A stretch of DNA of 64,000 bases from UBA8752 sp964223495. Its GTDB lineage: Bacteria; Bacteroidota; Bacteroidia; Flavobacteriales_D; Sanyastnellaceae. The notes under the pieces were generated by a model, which worked only from the letters and a program-made list of their open reading frames with translations, had not been told where the DNA came from and ran no database searches. The DNA lies in assembly GCA_964223495.1 (NCBI GenBank), contig CAXQGL010000056.1, forward strand, positions 1 through 64,000. The letters are read 5' to 3'. The translations under genes were made by a program, and so were the position numbers. Positions within the stretch are counted from its first letter, which is position 1. The number at the start of each line of letters is the position of its first letter. Below, piece by piece: positions 8,005 to 16,796 of this stretch.

Positions 8005-11000
8005 TCACTCTGAAACCAGGAGCTTCTTGACCACGACGTAGTCGGAACTCGACAGGCGTACCTGGTACATTCCGCTCGCAAGGCTGTTGGCATCGATGTC
8101 GAGCACGTATTGGACGTCCTCACTGGCATTGCCGTCGAACAGCTCCTGGACGAACTGGCCACTCATGGTGTACAGGTCGATGCGCAGGCGCATGTTGTTC
8201 GTGACGATGAAGCCGAGCGTGCTGTAGTCGTTCGTCGGGTTCGGCTGGAGGCCGGTAATGCGGATCGGATCTTTCAGGCTGCTGATGCCGCCCGTGATGT
8301 CGATCGGCGTGTGGCCGCCCGCACCACCGCTCACGGTCACATTGTCGAGGTTGTCGAACTCACCCGTGCCGAGGTCGGTGTAGGCGAAGTCCGTGGTGTT
8401 GCCACAGTCATCCTCGATGGTGTAGCTGTAGTCGATCTGCCATCCGAGGCAGCAGTCAAGATCGAAGAAGATGTCACCACTGGAGGACAGGATGCCCTGG
8501 CTGACGCCATCCTGGACGAATTCACCCGTCCAGAAGAACCAAGCGCTACCACCGTAGTTCTCGTTCTTGTTGTTGGCACCCTCACCGATCTGCAGACCGT
8601 AGTACGCGTTCAGCGGCTGGTGCTGCAGGGTGAACTCGGATCCCGCGAAGGCTCCGGTACCGGTCATGGTACCACCGTCCATCACGTAGTAGATCCACTC
8701 CGTCCAGATCTCGATGCCGGGGAAGATATCGGCACAGTCCTTCTTGTAGTTGTGCATGCCGGGCTCGGCCAACCACTCGTTCCAATCGAATCCGCCCTCA
8801 TAGACAGCGTCGAAGATGAAGCCGTCACCGTTGGCATCCTCCACTTCGAGCACGATGTGCATGGCGCTGTCCGGTGCAATCTCCACGATGCTGCTGCCAC
8901 CCGGGACGAGGGTGAAGGACTCACCGGCCGGGAAGTTGAACAGGCGGATCGTCTCGGGATCACGGTCATCACAGGTCTCGCCATTTTCAATGGCCTCCGG
9001 ATCGGAAGGCGCACAGAAGTTGGCGATGTCGTCCGTCGGCAGGTAGCCACTCGAATCGGCCGAGAAGGTCAGTGCAACCTCACTGTCACAATTGTCGGCG
9101 TAGGTGACGTCGCAGGCCTCCGGGAGATCGATGAAGTCGAAGATGTCGTTGATGCCGTTCTGGTTGTCATCACCACAGGCATACTCCACCGTCTCCTCAT
9201 TGTCGATGTCACATGTGTTCGTGAACTGCGGCGCCATTTCGTCGAGGACGGTGATGTCCTGACTCGTGGTCACCGTGTTCTCGTTGCCACAGTCGTCCGT
9301 CGCCACGCTGGTCCAGGTACGGGTGAACGTGTAGCTGCCCTCGTCGGCACTGTCGCCGTCGCTGCAGGTCTGGACATTCGGGCTGTCGCTGTAGGTCAAC
9401 ACGTTGGCCACGTCGCTGTCGCAGTTGTCGTCCGTGGTCACGGCCGGGATGCCGGTAGCGGCATCGCTGCGGTCCGTTTCACAATCACCGTCGAGGTACA
9501 ACGTCACGGGATCGAGCGTCTCGATGGTCTGCGTGGGATTCACGTTGTCCTCCACCGTGATCAGCTGGTCAACACTGACCGTCGTGCTGTTTCCACAGTC
9601 GTCCGTCGAAGTGAAGGTGAACGTCCGTGTGAAGGTGTAGCTGCCGTCGAGCTGGTCGTCGTCACCATCGCAGGTGTACTCCGGAGCGCTGTCGGTCACA
9701 GTCGAATCGACCGCCACTTCGGTATCACAAGCATCACTGGTGGTGTAGTCGGCGTAACCGAGCGCATCCGTGCTCAGGTCGGCGTTGCAGTCATCGTCCA
9801 ATTGGACGACCGCGGCGTCTGGAGCATCGGCTTCCAGGAGCGGAGCCGTGACATCCGTGACCGTGATGGTCTGGACGTGATCCTCAGAATCCGTGTTTCC
9901 ACAGTCATCCGTGGCCAGTGCGGTCCAGGTCCTCGTGAAGGTGTATGAACCCTCCGGCGTACCATCCGCATCGCTGCAGGTGTAGACCGTATCGCTGTCC
10001 ACGTAGGTAATGTCGATGTGGACATCGCTGTCGCAGTTGTCCGTAGCCTCCGCAGTGGCCTCACCGGCCGCAGAAGGTGACGTATCCGCCGTGCAGTCGG
10101 CTTCGAGGTCGGTGTCGTAGGTGTCCGGACAGCTGATGTCCACCACGGGGTTGATCTCATCGAGCACGGTGAACGACTGGTCGTGGGTCTGCGTCGTCTC
10201 GTTTCCACTGTCGTCGCAAGCCACGGCAGTCCAGGTGCGCGTGAAGGTGTAGGAACCCTCGGCAGTCGCATCCGAACCGGTGCAAGTGTAGATCGGAGCA
10301 CTGTCGCTGTGGTAGATGCTGATCGTCACATCACCGTCACAGTTGTCCGTGGCGCTGGCGGTCACCACATCCAGACCGGTGTCGGCATTGCAAGCCTCGT
10401 CCAGGTACTCGGTGCGGTCGGCCGGCCAATCCACAGTCAGGTCGGGCGCCGTGTTGTCGGTCACCGTGATGATGTGCTCACAGAAGCTGTTGGCCTTGTA
10501 GTTCTCATTCTCACAGGCGTCCTCCGCGTAGAACACACGGGTGAACTGGTAGCTTCCATTGTGTCCGGCGTCGTCGTCACCGTAGACATAATCGGCTCCG
10601 TCCGTGTCGCAGGATCCGGGGAGGTCGATGAAGCTGATGTCCTCATGCCAGACATCCGGATCGCTGTCGCAGTTGTCCGTCACCGTAGCCATGCCCGTGT
10701 TGGACGTGCTGAGGTCGGCCGCGCAGTTCTCGTCGAGGAAGACCTCGATGTCGTCCGGACAGAAGTCGAACTCGGGAGCCAGCGTATCCACCGTGGCCAC
10801 GTACTGGATGGCACTCTCCGACTGGTTGCCCATGTCGTCGGTCACGTTCCAGATCCGGACGTAGGTACCGGGGCAGGAACCGGAGGTCAGGAAGGCCATG
10901 GAGATGTTGTAATCCAGGTCGCTGTCACAGTTGTCACTGGCGTGGAGCGGCAGGACACTCGTGTCATAGGGATCGGGCATGTCTCCACAGGTAATGGGCG

Positions 11001-14000
11001 CCGGGTAGAGCTCGTCGGGGTTGCCGTCGAACAGGGGAGCCTCCGTATCCGTGAAGGTGAGGATCTGGTCGCAGGACAGGACGGTGGAATTGCCACAGTT
11101 GTCCTCGGCCGTCACCGTGAACGTGCGGGTTACCGTGTATCCACCCTCCGGGGTGTCATCGCAACCTGTGCAATCGGAGACGGCGTTGTCGCTGTATGTA
11201 TAGGTCACGGTGACATCGCTGTCGCAGTTGTCACTGGTCGTCCAAGTAGGCTCACCATTCGTGGCGATGCTCAGGTCACCATCCTCGAAGCAGACATTGT
11301 CATAGAGGATGTTGCTTGGGCAGGTGATCGCGAGATCCGGGCTGGTCGTGTCCACGACCTCAATCGTCTGGGACTGGCTGTGGACGTTTCCGGCACAGTC
11401 GGAAGTCTCCCAGGTACGGGTCAGGGTGTAGGTGTCCTCGCAGGCACCATCCGTGCGGACCTCACCGATGTAGGCGATTTCAGGACCGCCGTCACAATTG
11501 TCGGACGCAGCCAGTGTATTGATGTTGGCCACTGCGGGCACAGCATCACACTCGACGGTCACGTCAGCCGGGAAGGCCGTGAATTCAGGTGCCGTAGTGT
11601 CCTCGATCGTGATGTACTGAATGTGCTCGGTGTAATTGCCGGAGCAATCCTCGGTACTGTACGTACGCTTGATCGTGTACTCCTGCAGGCACGGCGTGGT
11701 CAGAATGAGGTCGCTGTAGGTCACGATGGCCTCGGCGTCGCAGTTGTCCATGGCCTCGGCGTGCATACCGTCTCCAGGTGTGAACTCGGGCACGGCATAG
11801 TAGTTGCCCAACTCATGCTGGACATATCCCGTCAAGCTGGCATCGCTGCACTCGAGGGTGTAATCGGCAGGGGCCAAGGTCCACTCTGCCGCAGTGCGGT
11901 CGGTCACCACCACGATCTGTTGGAAGGTGGAACTGTTGCCGCACATGTCATATGCGGTGTAGTCGATGATGTAGTCATCCCAGCATCCTGCGGAGAGCGG
12001 GGTGCATTCGGCATCCACATGGCTCAACTCACAGTTGTCGGTTACAGTCACAAGACCCACGCTGTTGAGGTACTCGTAGGAACAGTCGCCCCACAGATCG
12101 CACTCGAGCGTATCCACGCCCATGGCGAGGAAGGACGGCACGATGACGTCCTCGATATCAATGCGCTGGTTGTCTGAGACCGCCGTGGCGTTGCCGCAGC
12201 TGTCCGTAGCCATGGCAGTCCAGGTACGGATGATGCTGTAACAACCGGTGCTGATGCTGTCCACGATGGCGTCCGAGTAATCGAGCCCCGTAGCGGCCAG
12301 ATCGCAGTTGTCATCATAGGTCGTAGTGGCCGTGCCGGTGTTGCTCGGATCGAGGTCCACGAAGCAGAGACCATTCACTTGGAGGGTGATGTCGCCAGGC
12401 GCCTGCACCGTGACCTCGGGGTTCGTGTAGTCTTCAATCGTGATGACCTGGACGTGGTAGGTCTGGTTGCCGAAGCAATCCGTGGCCACCCAGGTGCGGT
12501 TCAGTACGCGGCAGCTGCTGGCAGTGTAGGAATCCGTAGTCTCACCCACGAGCTCAACGCACACGAAGTGGGTGTCGCCGTCTGCAAAACCTGTGGTGTT
12601 CGGATCGAATCCGGCAGCACATCCGTATTCCGTATCGTCGCAGTTGTCCGTGAAGAGGACCACCTCATCCGAGGCGGGGTTGTCAGCCAACCACTGGTCG
12701 CTCGTGTCACAGGCCATCGTCAGGTCCACTGCACCGGACACATAGGTCGGCGGAGTGACATCATCACGGGTCACGGTCTGGATGATTTCCGTGGCCACGT
12801 TGCACTGGTCATCGAAGGCGATGTAGTGGAACTCGACGAACTCACCTTCCTGACAGTCGGTCGGGAGATCGCAGCTCGGCTCGAGCGTGGCGATTACGTC
12901 ACCCGCGAAGCCCATGGCGTCCTCCCCTGCAATGGAACCATTCCAACTGAACCACCCGGAGAAACCGTTCGGGTCGCAATTGTGGTTGTTGGCACCATCA
13001 CCCAACTGGAAGCCGAAGTACTGGCTGGCCGGCTGGTGGCTGAAGTGGATCAGCGTTCCGAAGTCCCATGCGCCCGGTCCACCCACGGCGTATGATGCCG
13101 CGTTGTTCAGGGTGTACATGGTCCAGAGGTCGGTGTTGACCGCACAACCATAGTCGTTCTTGAATCCACCAGCCCAGTCGGCACCGACCGTGCGGCCCTC
13201 GAAGAAGAGGTGGATCTCGAGGCGGAGGTTGTTGTCATCCTTGTCCATGACCATACCGGTCATCGTGGCGGTTCCGTTCTCGAACTGCTCGAAGGATACG
13301 CCACCATTGGCGACATCCTCGATGAAGTAATGTCCACCGCTCATGTCCCCGTTCATGTCGTAGAACTGGAGCAAGGCATCGGGTCCGTTGTTGAAGTTGG
13401 CATCGTCACCTGCAGTGATGGCATTCCAGCTTTGGGTGGTACCTCCACCCGTGCAGATCTGGTTGCGGCCATCGGAGCGGTTCTTCACCGTCACCACCTC
13501 ATCCAGTTCGAGGTCGTTGCAGGCGAAACCGGTAGCATCGGCAGCCGTTGCAGCGACCAGATCGCTCTCGCATTCCACCGTGTAATCGGCGAGGTCTCCA
13601 TCAATTTCGAGTGAAGCACAACCCAGGCAGGGATCTGCGCTTTCCAGCGGAATGACTGCACTCAAAGCGTACAAGAAGCTGTTGCCGCTGAACTGGTATC
13701 CACCATTCTCGATGATGAACTCGTCACCGTCCGCATTCACGAGACGGCGCTCACCGCCAAGTTCGGTATAGGTGAAGGCTTCCTCATAGTAGTTCAGGTA
13801 TGTGCTTCCCTCGGTCAACTCCTCGCAGAGTCCCGGGAATACATGGCCGACAATCAAGTCACCCAATACTTGCTGGGACAGGACATTGAGGTTGTAACCG
13901 GCCTCATCCCATGCGAGACCCGTGGGCAGGAAGATGGAACCGCAATCAGAGCCTTCCGTGGCGGGCACGAGAAGGTCACCATTACCGGACAGAATCAAAC

Positions 14001-16362
14001 CTTCGATCAGGTTGTCGGATGGATCCTCCAACGCGTCATCGAGGAGGGCGGCTGAACTGTCGATCGGTGCACCATCGGCCAGTGCCACCTCAATGGCACC
14101 ACCCGTCACCGCGAGGTCTTCATCCTCGTTGCAGATGCCGTCATCATCCAGGTCATTCAGGCAGCCTCCATCGCAATCCACGTAGCCCACACCGAACAAG
14201 TCGATCGGATAATCACAGTCACCGGCGTCGGTGGCGGCAGGATTGTAGTTACAGGCATCCTCCTCCTGACAACCCACAACTTCAAAGGGATCGCAAACAC
14301 CGTCACTATCGCTGTCGGCCAAGCACTCACCAGCGCAGTCGTAGCCTTCATCGGCATACTCACAATCACCGGCATCGGTAGCAGCAGCATCATAGTTGCA
14401 GGCCGTATCGTCCTGACAACCCACGATTTCGTCCTCATCGCAAACGCCATCCTCGTCCGAGTCGTTGTAGCAGTTGCCGTCGCAGTCAAGGTTGGTGATG
14501 CCGTCATTGACATCTTCAGGGTACAGGCAAAGGCTGTTGTCAGTGTCGGTGAAGTCACCCGCATTGCATGCCGCAGGGTCTGTACAACCGGCGGACTCAC
14601 ACTCATCACATACGCCGTCTTCATCAGCGTCATTCAGGCAGTTTCCATCACAATCGAGGATGGCTCCGGTCTGACCGCTGCAGGGATCACCAAAAATGTC
14701 TTCAGGGTACTGGCAGGAACCATCGTCATCCGTGGCACCGGAGTCGAAGGTGCAGGATGCCTCATCCGTGCAGCCGGCCACCTCGTTTTCGTCGCAGACA
14801 CCATCCTCATCGGCATCATTCAGGCAGTTGCCAGCACAATCCACAATGTTTTCCGGGTATCCGTCAGGATAGGTACAGAGGCTGTTGTCCGTATCCGAGA
14901 AATCTCCGGCGTTGCAGGCTTCGGGATCCGTACATCCTGCGGTCTCGTCCGCGTCGCAGATGCCGTCATCATCGGCGTCATTGTCCACGATTTCACCGTT
15001 TTCACAAGACTCACAGATGCCATCCGTGAACGTACAAGTGCCATCGTCAATGGTGGCGCTGCCGTCATAGTTGCAGGCGGAAGCATCCGTACATCCTGCG
15101 CATGACGTGAACTCACAGGAGCCATCATTGTCCGTGGCAGAAGCACTGTAGTTGCAAGCACCGGTCTCAGTACATCCGGGAACTTCATCCTCATCACAGA
15201 CTCCATCGGTATCCGCATCGTTCAAACAATTGCCGTCGCAGTCCAAGTTGTCGGCGGCAGGATACGTGCAGGAACCATCATCATCCGTGGCGGTGCCGCT
15301 GTAGTTGCAGGCAGTAGCATCCGTGCAACCTGGGACCTCGTCCTCATCGCAGACACCATCCTCATCGGCGTCATTCAAGCAGTTGCCGTCGCAGTCCAAG
15401 TTGTCGGCGGCAGGGTACGTGCATGATTCGTCATCGTCAGTAGCCGCCGCGTCAAAGTTGCACGCCGTCTCATCGGTACATCCGGGAACCTCATCCTCGT
15501 CGCAGACACCATCCTCATCGGCGTCATTCAAGCAGACCCCCTGGCAGTCGACGTTGGCACTGCCATAAAGGTCGGCAGGATACTCACAGGTACCGTCATC
15601 GTCCGTGGCTTCGGCGTTGTAGTTGCAAGCGGTCTCATCCGTGCAACCAAAGACCGGACCACCGGCTCCGAAGTAGAACGTGTCACGGAACTCGTTGCTA
15701 CCATCACCTTCAATGAAGACCTGGCAGTAGACCTGTCCGCTCAATTCACCTGTTGTGGTGAACTGTCCGATCAGGACTTTGAGGTCCGCACCAGCAACAC
15801 CATTGGCATCACCGTTCAAGGCATACCATGCACCACCGATGGCGTCATCAATGGCAATGTTGCCACCGGGCAGGCCTCCGCCTGGGTCGAAGTTGGTCAC
15901 CCACGGATTATCATTCGATTGCACCGTGCTGACGTTGGCCTCTCCAATGCCCGCATTGGGAACACCTTCCAATCCAATCGTGACCCATGTATCAAAAGGA
16001 AGATCCGGGTACACCGGAAACAGCAAACTGTTGATGCCGTTCGGAGTGGCCGCACCCAATGCAGCATGATAGAAACTGGTTGTCGTTTCCACATACGTGG
16101 GATTCGTGATGTCACCCGAGACGGACGACATGAAGTCGGTCTCATTGTTCATGGTGACGTACAAACGGGTCACGCTGTATCCCGTGAGGTCGGTGACGCC
16201 GAGTGCGCCAACTAGGATTCCAATGTCTTCATTGGTGACCTCAACTTCGAGATCATATCCCTCAGGGGCAGGGGCGGAATTCACAGCGACTTGCTGCTGG
16301 GCAAAAACAGTGGTGAGACAGCAAAACAGAGCTGCTACCAGGTTGATGGTCTTGGACATCAT
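8005..16362 (-). CDS. Giant T9SS-secreted repeat protein (Cys/Asp-rich repeats plus HYR-like array)
   Basis: A 2785-residue surface protein of unknown role, probably adhesive or structural. Reading N to C: signal peptide 1-21; a globular region to about 238; ten repeats with a GCTD-x-x-ACNY start and DGVCDEDE end (239-748), which resemble calcium-binding thrombospondin-3-type repeats; a Cys-containing region; a globular domain A (about 975-1165); thirteen HYR-like units of 85-120 residues marked by DNCDSD and YTFTRTW...DDCGN (about 1201-2460); domain B, clearly related to A (about 2470-2650); and a T9SS type A-like sorting domain (about 2701-2785, QPNPTNDYSTLGF, ending KKLLVSE). The start could be either of two adjacent ATGs (16362 or 16359). 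No neighbour on this strand seems co-transcribed. Very low net charge and Asp abundance suggest calcium-dependent folding. Confidence 0.93.
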   Translation of the reverse strand: MMSKTINLVAALFCCLTTVFAQQQVAVNSAPAPEGYDLEVEVTNEDIGILVGALGVTDLTGYSVTRLYVTMNNETDFMSSVSGDITNPTYVETTTSFYHAALGAATPNGINSLLFPVYPDLPFDTWVTIGLEGVPNAGIGEANVSTVQSNDNPWVTNFDPGGGLPGGNIAIDDAIGGAWYALNGDANGVAGADLKVLIGQFTTTGELSGQVYCQVFIEGDGSNEFRDTFYFGAGGPVFGCTDETACNYNAEATDDDGTCEYPADLYGSANVDCQGVCLNDADEDGVCDEDEVPGCTDETACNFDAAATDDDESCTYPAADNLDCDGNCLNDADEDGVCDEDEVPGCTDATACNYSGTATDDDGSCTYPAADNLDCDGNCLNDADTDGVCDEDEVPGCTETGACNYSASATDNDGSCEFTSCAGCTDASACNYDGSATIDDGTCTFTDGICESCENGEIVDNDADDDGICDADETAGCTDPEACNAGDFSDTDNSLCTYPDGYPENIVDCAGNCLNDADEDGVCDENEVAGCTDEASCTFDSGATDDDGSCQYPEDIFGDPCSGQTGAILDCDGNCLNDADEDGVCDECESAGCTDPAACNAGDFTDTDNSLCLYPEDVNDGITNLDCDGNCYNDSDEDGVCDEDEIVGCQDDTACNYDAAATDAGDCEYADEGYDCAGECLADSDSDGVCDPFEVVGCQEEDACNYNPAATDAGDCDYPIDLFGVGYVDCDGGCLNDLDDDGICNEDEDLAVTGGAIEVALADGAPIDSSAALLDDALEDPSDNLIEGLILSGNGDLLVPATEGSDCGSIFLPTGLAWDEAGYNLNVLSQQVLGDLIVGHVFPGLCEELTEGSTYLNYYEEAFTYTELGGERRLVNADGDEFIIENGGYQFSGNSFLYALSAVIPLESADPCLGCASLEIDGDLADYTVECESDLVAATAADATGFACNDLELDEVVTVKNRSDGRNQICTGGGTTQSWNAITAGDDANFNNGPDALLQFYDMNGDMSGGHYFIEDVANGGVSFEQFENGTATMTGMVMDKDDNNLRLEIHLFFEGRTVGADWAGGFKNDYGCAVNTDLWTMYTLNNAASYAVGGPGAWDFGTLIHFSHQPASQYFGFQLGDGANNHNCDPNGFSGWFSWNGSIAGEDAMGFAGDVIATLEPSCDLPTDCQEGEFVEFHYIAFDDQCNVATEIIQTVTRDDVTPPTYVSGAVDLTMACDTSDQWLADNPASDEVVLFTDNCDDTEYGCAAGFDPNTTGFADGDTHFVCVELVGETTDSYTASSCRVLNRTWVATDCFGNQTYHVQVITIEDYTNPEVTVQAPGDITLQVNGLCFVDLDPSNTGTATTTYDDNCDLAATGLDYSDAIVDSISTGCYSIIRTWTAMATDSCGNATAVSDNQRIDIEDVIVPSFLAMGVDTLECDLWGDCSYEYLNSVGLVTVTDNCELSHVDAECTPLSAGCWDDYIIDYTAYDMCGNSSTFQQIVVVTDRTAAEWTLAPADYTLECSDASLTGYVQHELGNYYAVPEFTPGDGMHAEAMDNCDAEAIVTYSDLILTTPCLQEYTIKRTYSTEDCSGNYTEHIQYITIEDTTAPEFTAFPADVTVECDAVPAVANINTLAASDNCDGGPEIAYIGEVRTDGACEDTYTLTRTWETSDCAGNVHSQSQTIEVVDTTSPDLAITCPSNILYDNVCFEDGDLSIATNGEPTWTTSDNCDSDVTVTYTYSDNAVSDCTGCDDTPEGGYTVTRTFTVTAEDNCGNSTVLSCDQILTFTDTEAPLFDGNPDELYPAPITCGDMPDPYDTSVLPLHASDNCDSDLDYNISMAFLTSGSCPGTYVRIWNVTDDMGNQSESAIQYVATVDTLAPEFDFCPDDIEVFLDENCAADLSTSNTGMATVTDNCDSDPDVWHEDISFIDLPGSCDTDGADYVYGDDDAGHNGSYQFTRVFYAEDACENENYKANSFCEHIITVTDNTAPDLTVDWPADRTEYLDEACNADTGLDVVTASATDNCDGDVTISIYHSDSAPIYTCTGSDATAEGSYTFTRTWTAVACDDSGNETTQTHDQSFTVLDEINPVVDISCPDTYDTDLEADCTADTSPSAAGEATAEATDNCDSDVHIDITYVDSDTVYTCSDADGTPEGSYTFTRTWTALATDDCGNTDSEDHVQTITVTDVTAPLLEADAPDAAVVQLDDDCNADLSTDALGYADYTTSDACDTEVAVDSTVTDSAPEYTCDGDDDQLDGSYTFTRTFTFTSTDDCGNSTTVSVDQLITVEDNVNPTQTIETLDPVTLYLDGDCETDRSDAATGIPAVTTDDNCDSDVANVLTYSDSPNVQTCSDGDSADEGSYTFTRTWTSVATDDCGNENTVTTSQDITVLDEMAPQFTNTCDIDNEETVEYACGDDNQNGINDIFDFIDLPEACDVTYADNCDSEVALTFSADSSGYLPTDDIANFCAPSDPEAIENGETCDDRDPETIRLFNFPAGESFTLVPGGSSIVEIAPDSAMHIVLEVEDANGDGFIFDAVYEGGFDWNEWLAEPGMHNYKKDCADIFPGIEIWTEWIYYVMDGGTMTGTGAFAGSEFTLQHQPLNAYYGLQIGEGANNKNENYGGSAWFFWTGEFVQDGVSQGILSSSGDIFFDLDCCLGWQIDYSYTIEDDCGNTTDFAYTDLGTGEFDNLDNVTVSGGAGGHTPIDITGGISSLKDPIRITGLQPNPTNDYSTLGFIVTNNMRLRIDLYTMSGQFVQELFDGNASEDVQYVLDIDANSLASGMYQVRLSSSDYVVVKKLLVSE
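8440..8945 (-). other. Domain B of the giant protein (related to domain A)
   Basis: Encodes a globular stretch with QHQPLNAYYGLQIGEGANN, then SAWFFWTG. The same arrangement occurs in domain A at 12868-13440 (SHQPASQYFGFQLGDGANN, then SGWFSWNG). Both are followed by a short unit tail with DDxC. Boundaries are approximate. Confidence 0.65.
9030..12762 (-). repeat. Array of 13 HYR-like units within the giant gene
   Basis: Thirteen protein-level repeats averaging about 95 residues. Each has a (D/S)NC(D/E) motif (one variant reads DACD), a central YTFTRTWT-like strand, and a DDCGN motif followed by ITVxDxxxP. HYR units are immunoglobulin-like folds common in bacterial and animal adhesive proteins. 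The later units (about 9.2-10.7 kb) are more alike than the early ones, suggesting recent expansion at the C-terminal side. Boundaries are approximate. Confidence 0.75.
12868..13440 (-). other. Domain A of the giant protein (related to domain B)
   Basis: Encodes about 190 residues with HFSHQPASQYFGFQLGDGANN and SGWFSWNG, sharing its layout with domain B. The fold was not recognised; the density of aromatic and Gly residues suggests a beta-sandwich of lectin type, but that is a guess. Confidence 0.6.
14119..15648 (-). repeat. Ten Cys/Asp-rich repeats within the giant gene
   Basis: Ten protein repeats of about 51-60 residues (starts near residues 239, 294, 345, 396, 423, 476, 530, 592, 648 and 697), each with GC(T/Q)(D/E) and a downstream DxDxDGxCDxxE stretch of the kind that binds calcium. 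Two adjacent copies are nearly identical at DNA level: a 32-base block at 15230-15261 recurs at 15383-15414, a period of 153 bases. Confidence 0.85.
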
Positions 16363-16673
16363 ATCAAGCGAATTGGTTAAACGCGGGTTAAATGGTTCCT
16401 CGGTAGAGGTCTTCGAATTTAATTGCCCCCTTGATAAAAATTGCCTACGGTTACAAAATCAGAACAAGCCCCGGCACAATGACCTCTTCATTCGTCGACA
16501 TATTTGAAGTTTTCGTCGATTTTTACGATTGCTATTTTTAGGCTTATACGATTATACTGCTGCTATAATCACATGTAATATGCTCCCGCGCACTATCGGG
16601 AGTCGATGATAACGTTGGATGAAAAAGGCACTTCGAGAGGCAAAAGAAGTTTGCTACATTTGCCCGCCTTATC
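16363..16673. other. AT-rich gene-free stretch upstream of the giant gene and tRNA-Phe
   Basis: About 310 bases without a supported gene, noticeably more AT-rich than the rest of the window. It must hold the promoter of the giant gene (minus) and that of tRNA-Phe (plus). A small inverted repeat CTCCCG/CGGGAG lies at 16583-16602. I could not find a clear minus-strand -7 box. Confidence 0.6.
16655..16662 (+). promoter_or_regulatory. -7 promoter box for tRNA-Phe
   Basis: TACATTTG followed by C matches the Bacteroidetes TAnnTTTGY -7 consensus. It lies 11 bases before the tRNA 5' end. No convincing -33 TTG at the usual distance. Confidence 0.55.
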
Positions 16674-16746
16674 GGTACCATAGCTCAGGTGGTAGAGCAA
16701 TGGATTGAAAATCCATGTGTCCCTGGTTCGAATCCAGGTGGTACCA
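16674..16746 (+). tRNA. tRNA-Phe (anticodon GAA)
   Basis: A 73-nt tRNA. Acceptor GGTACCA pairs with TGGTACC, discriminator A. The anticodon loop TTGAAAA is closed by ATGGA/TCCAT and gives GAA. D-loop and T-loop (GTTCGAATC) are standard. CCA is not encoded. Confidence 0.95.
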
Positions 16747-16753
16747 CTCCAGT

Positions 16754-16779
16754 AACAAGCGGACTCCGGTCCGCTTGTT
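16754..16779 (+). terminator. Terminator after tRNA-Phe
   Basis: A perfect 11-bp stem (AACAAGCGGAC / GTCCGCTTGTT) with loop TCCG, followed by GCATTTT. It separates the tRNA from aroB, which starts 17 bases later. Confidence 0.75.
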
Positions 16780-16796
16780 GCATTTTGGCGTTCCGC

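Noticed and set aside
8110..12177. Two plus-strand open frames of 612 and 664 codons inside the giant gene
   Set aside because: They are antisense to the repeat array; the repeated motifs, signal peptide and sorting domain all belong to the minus-strand frame.
14119..15648. Regular DNA repeats that might suggest a CRISPR array
   Set aside because: They are in-frame protein repeats of 150-180 bases with diverged copies, not short direct repeats with unique spacers.
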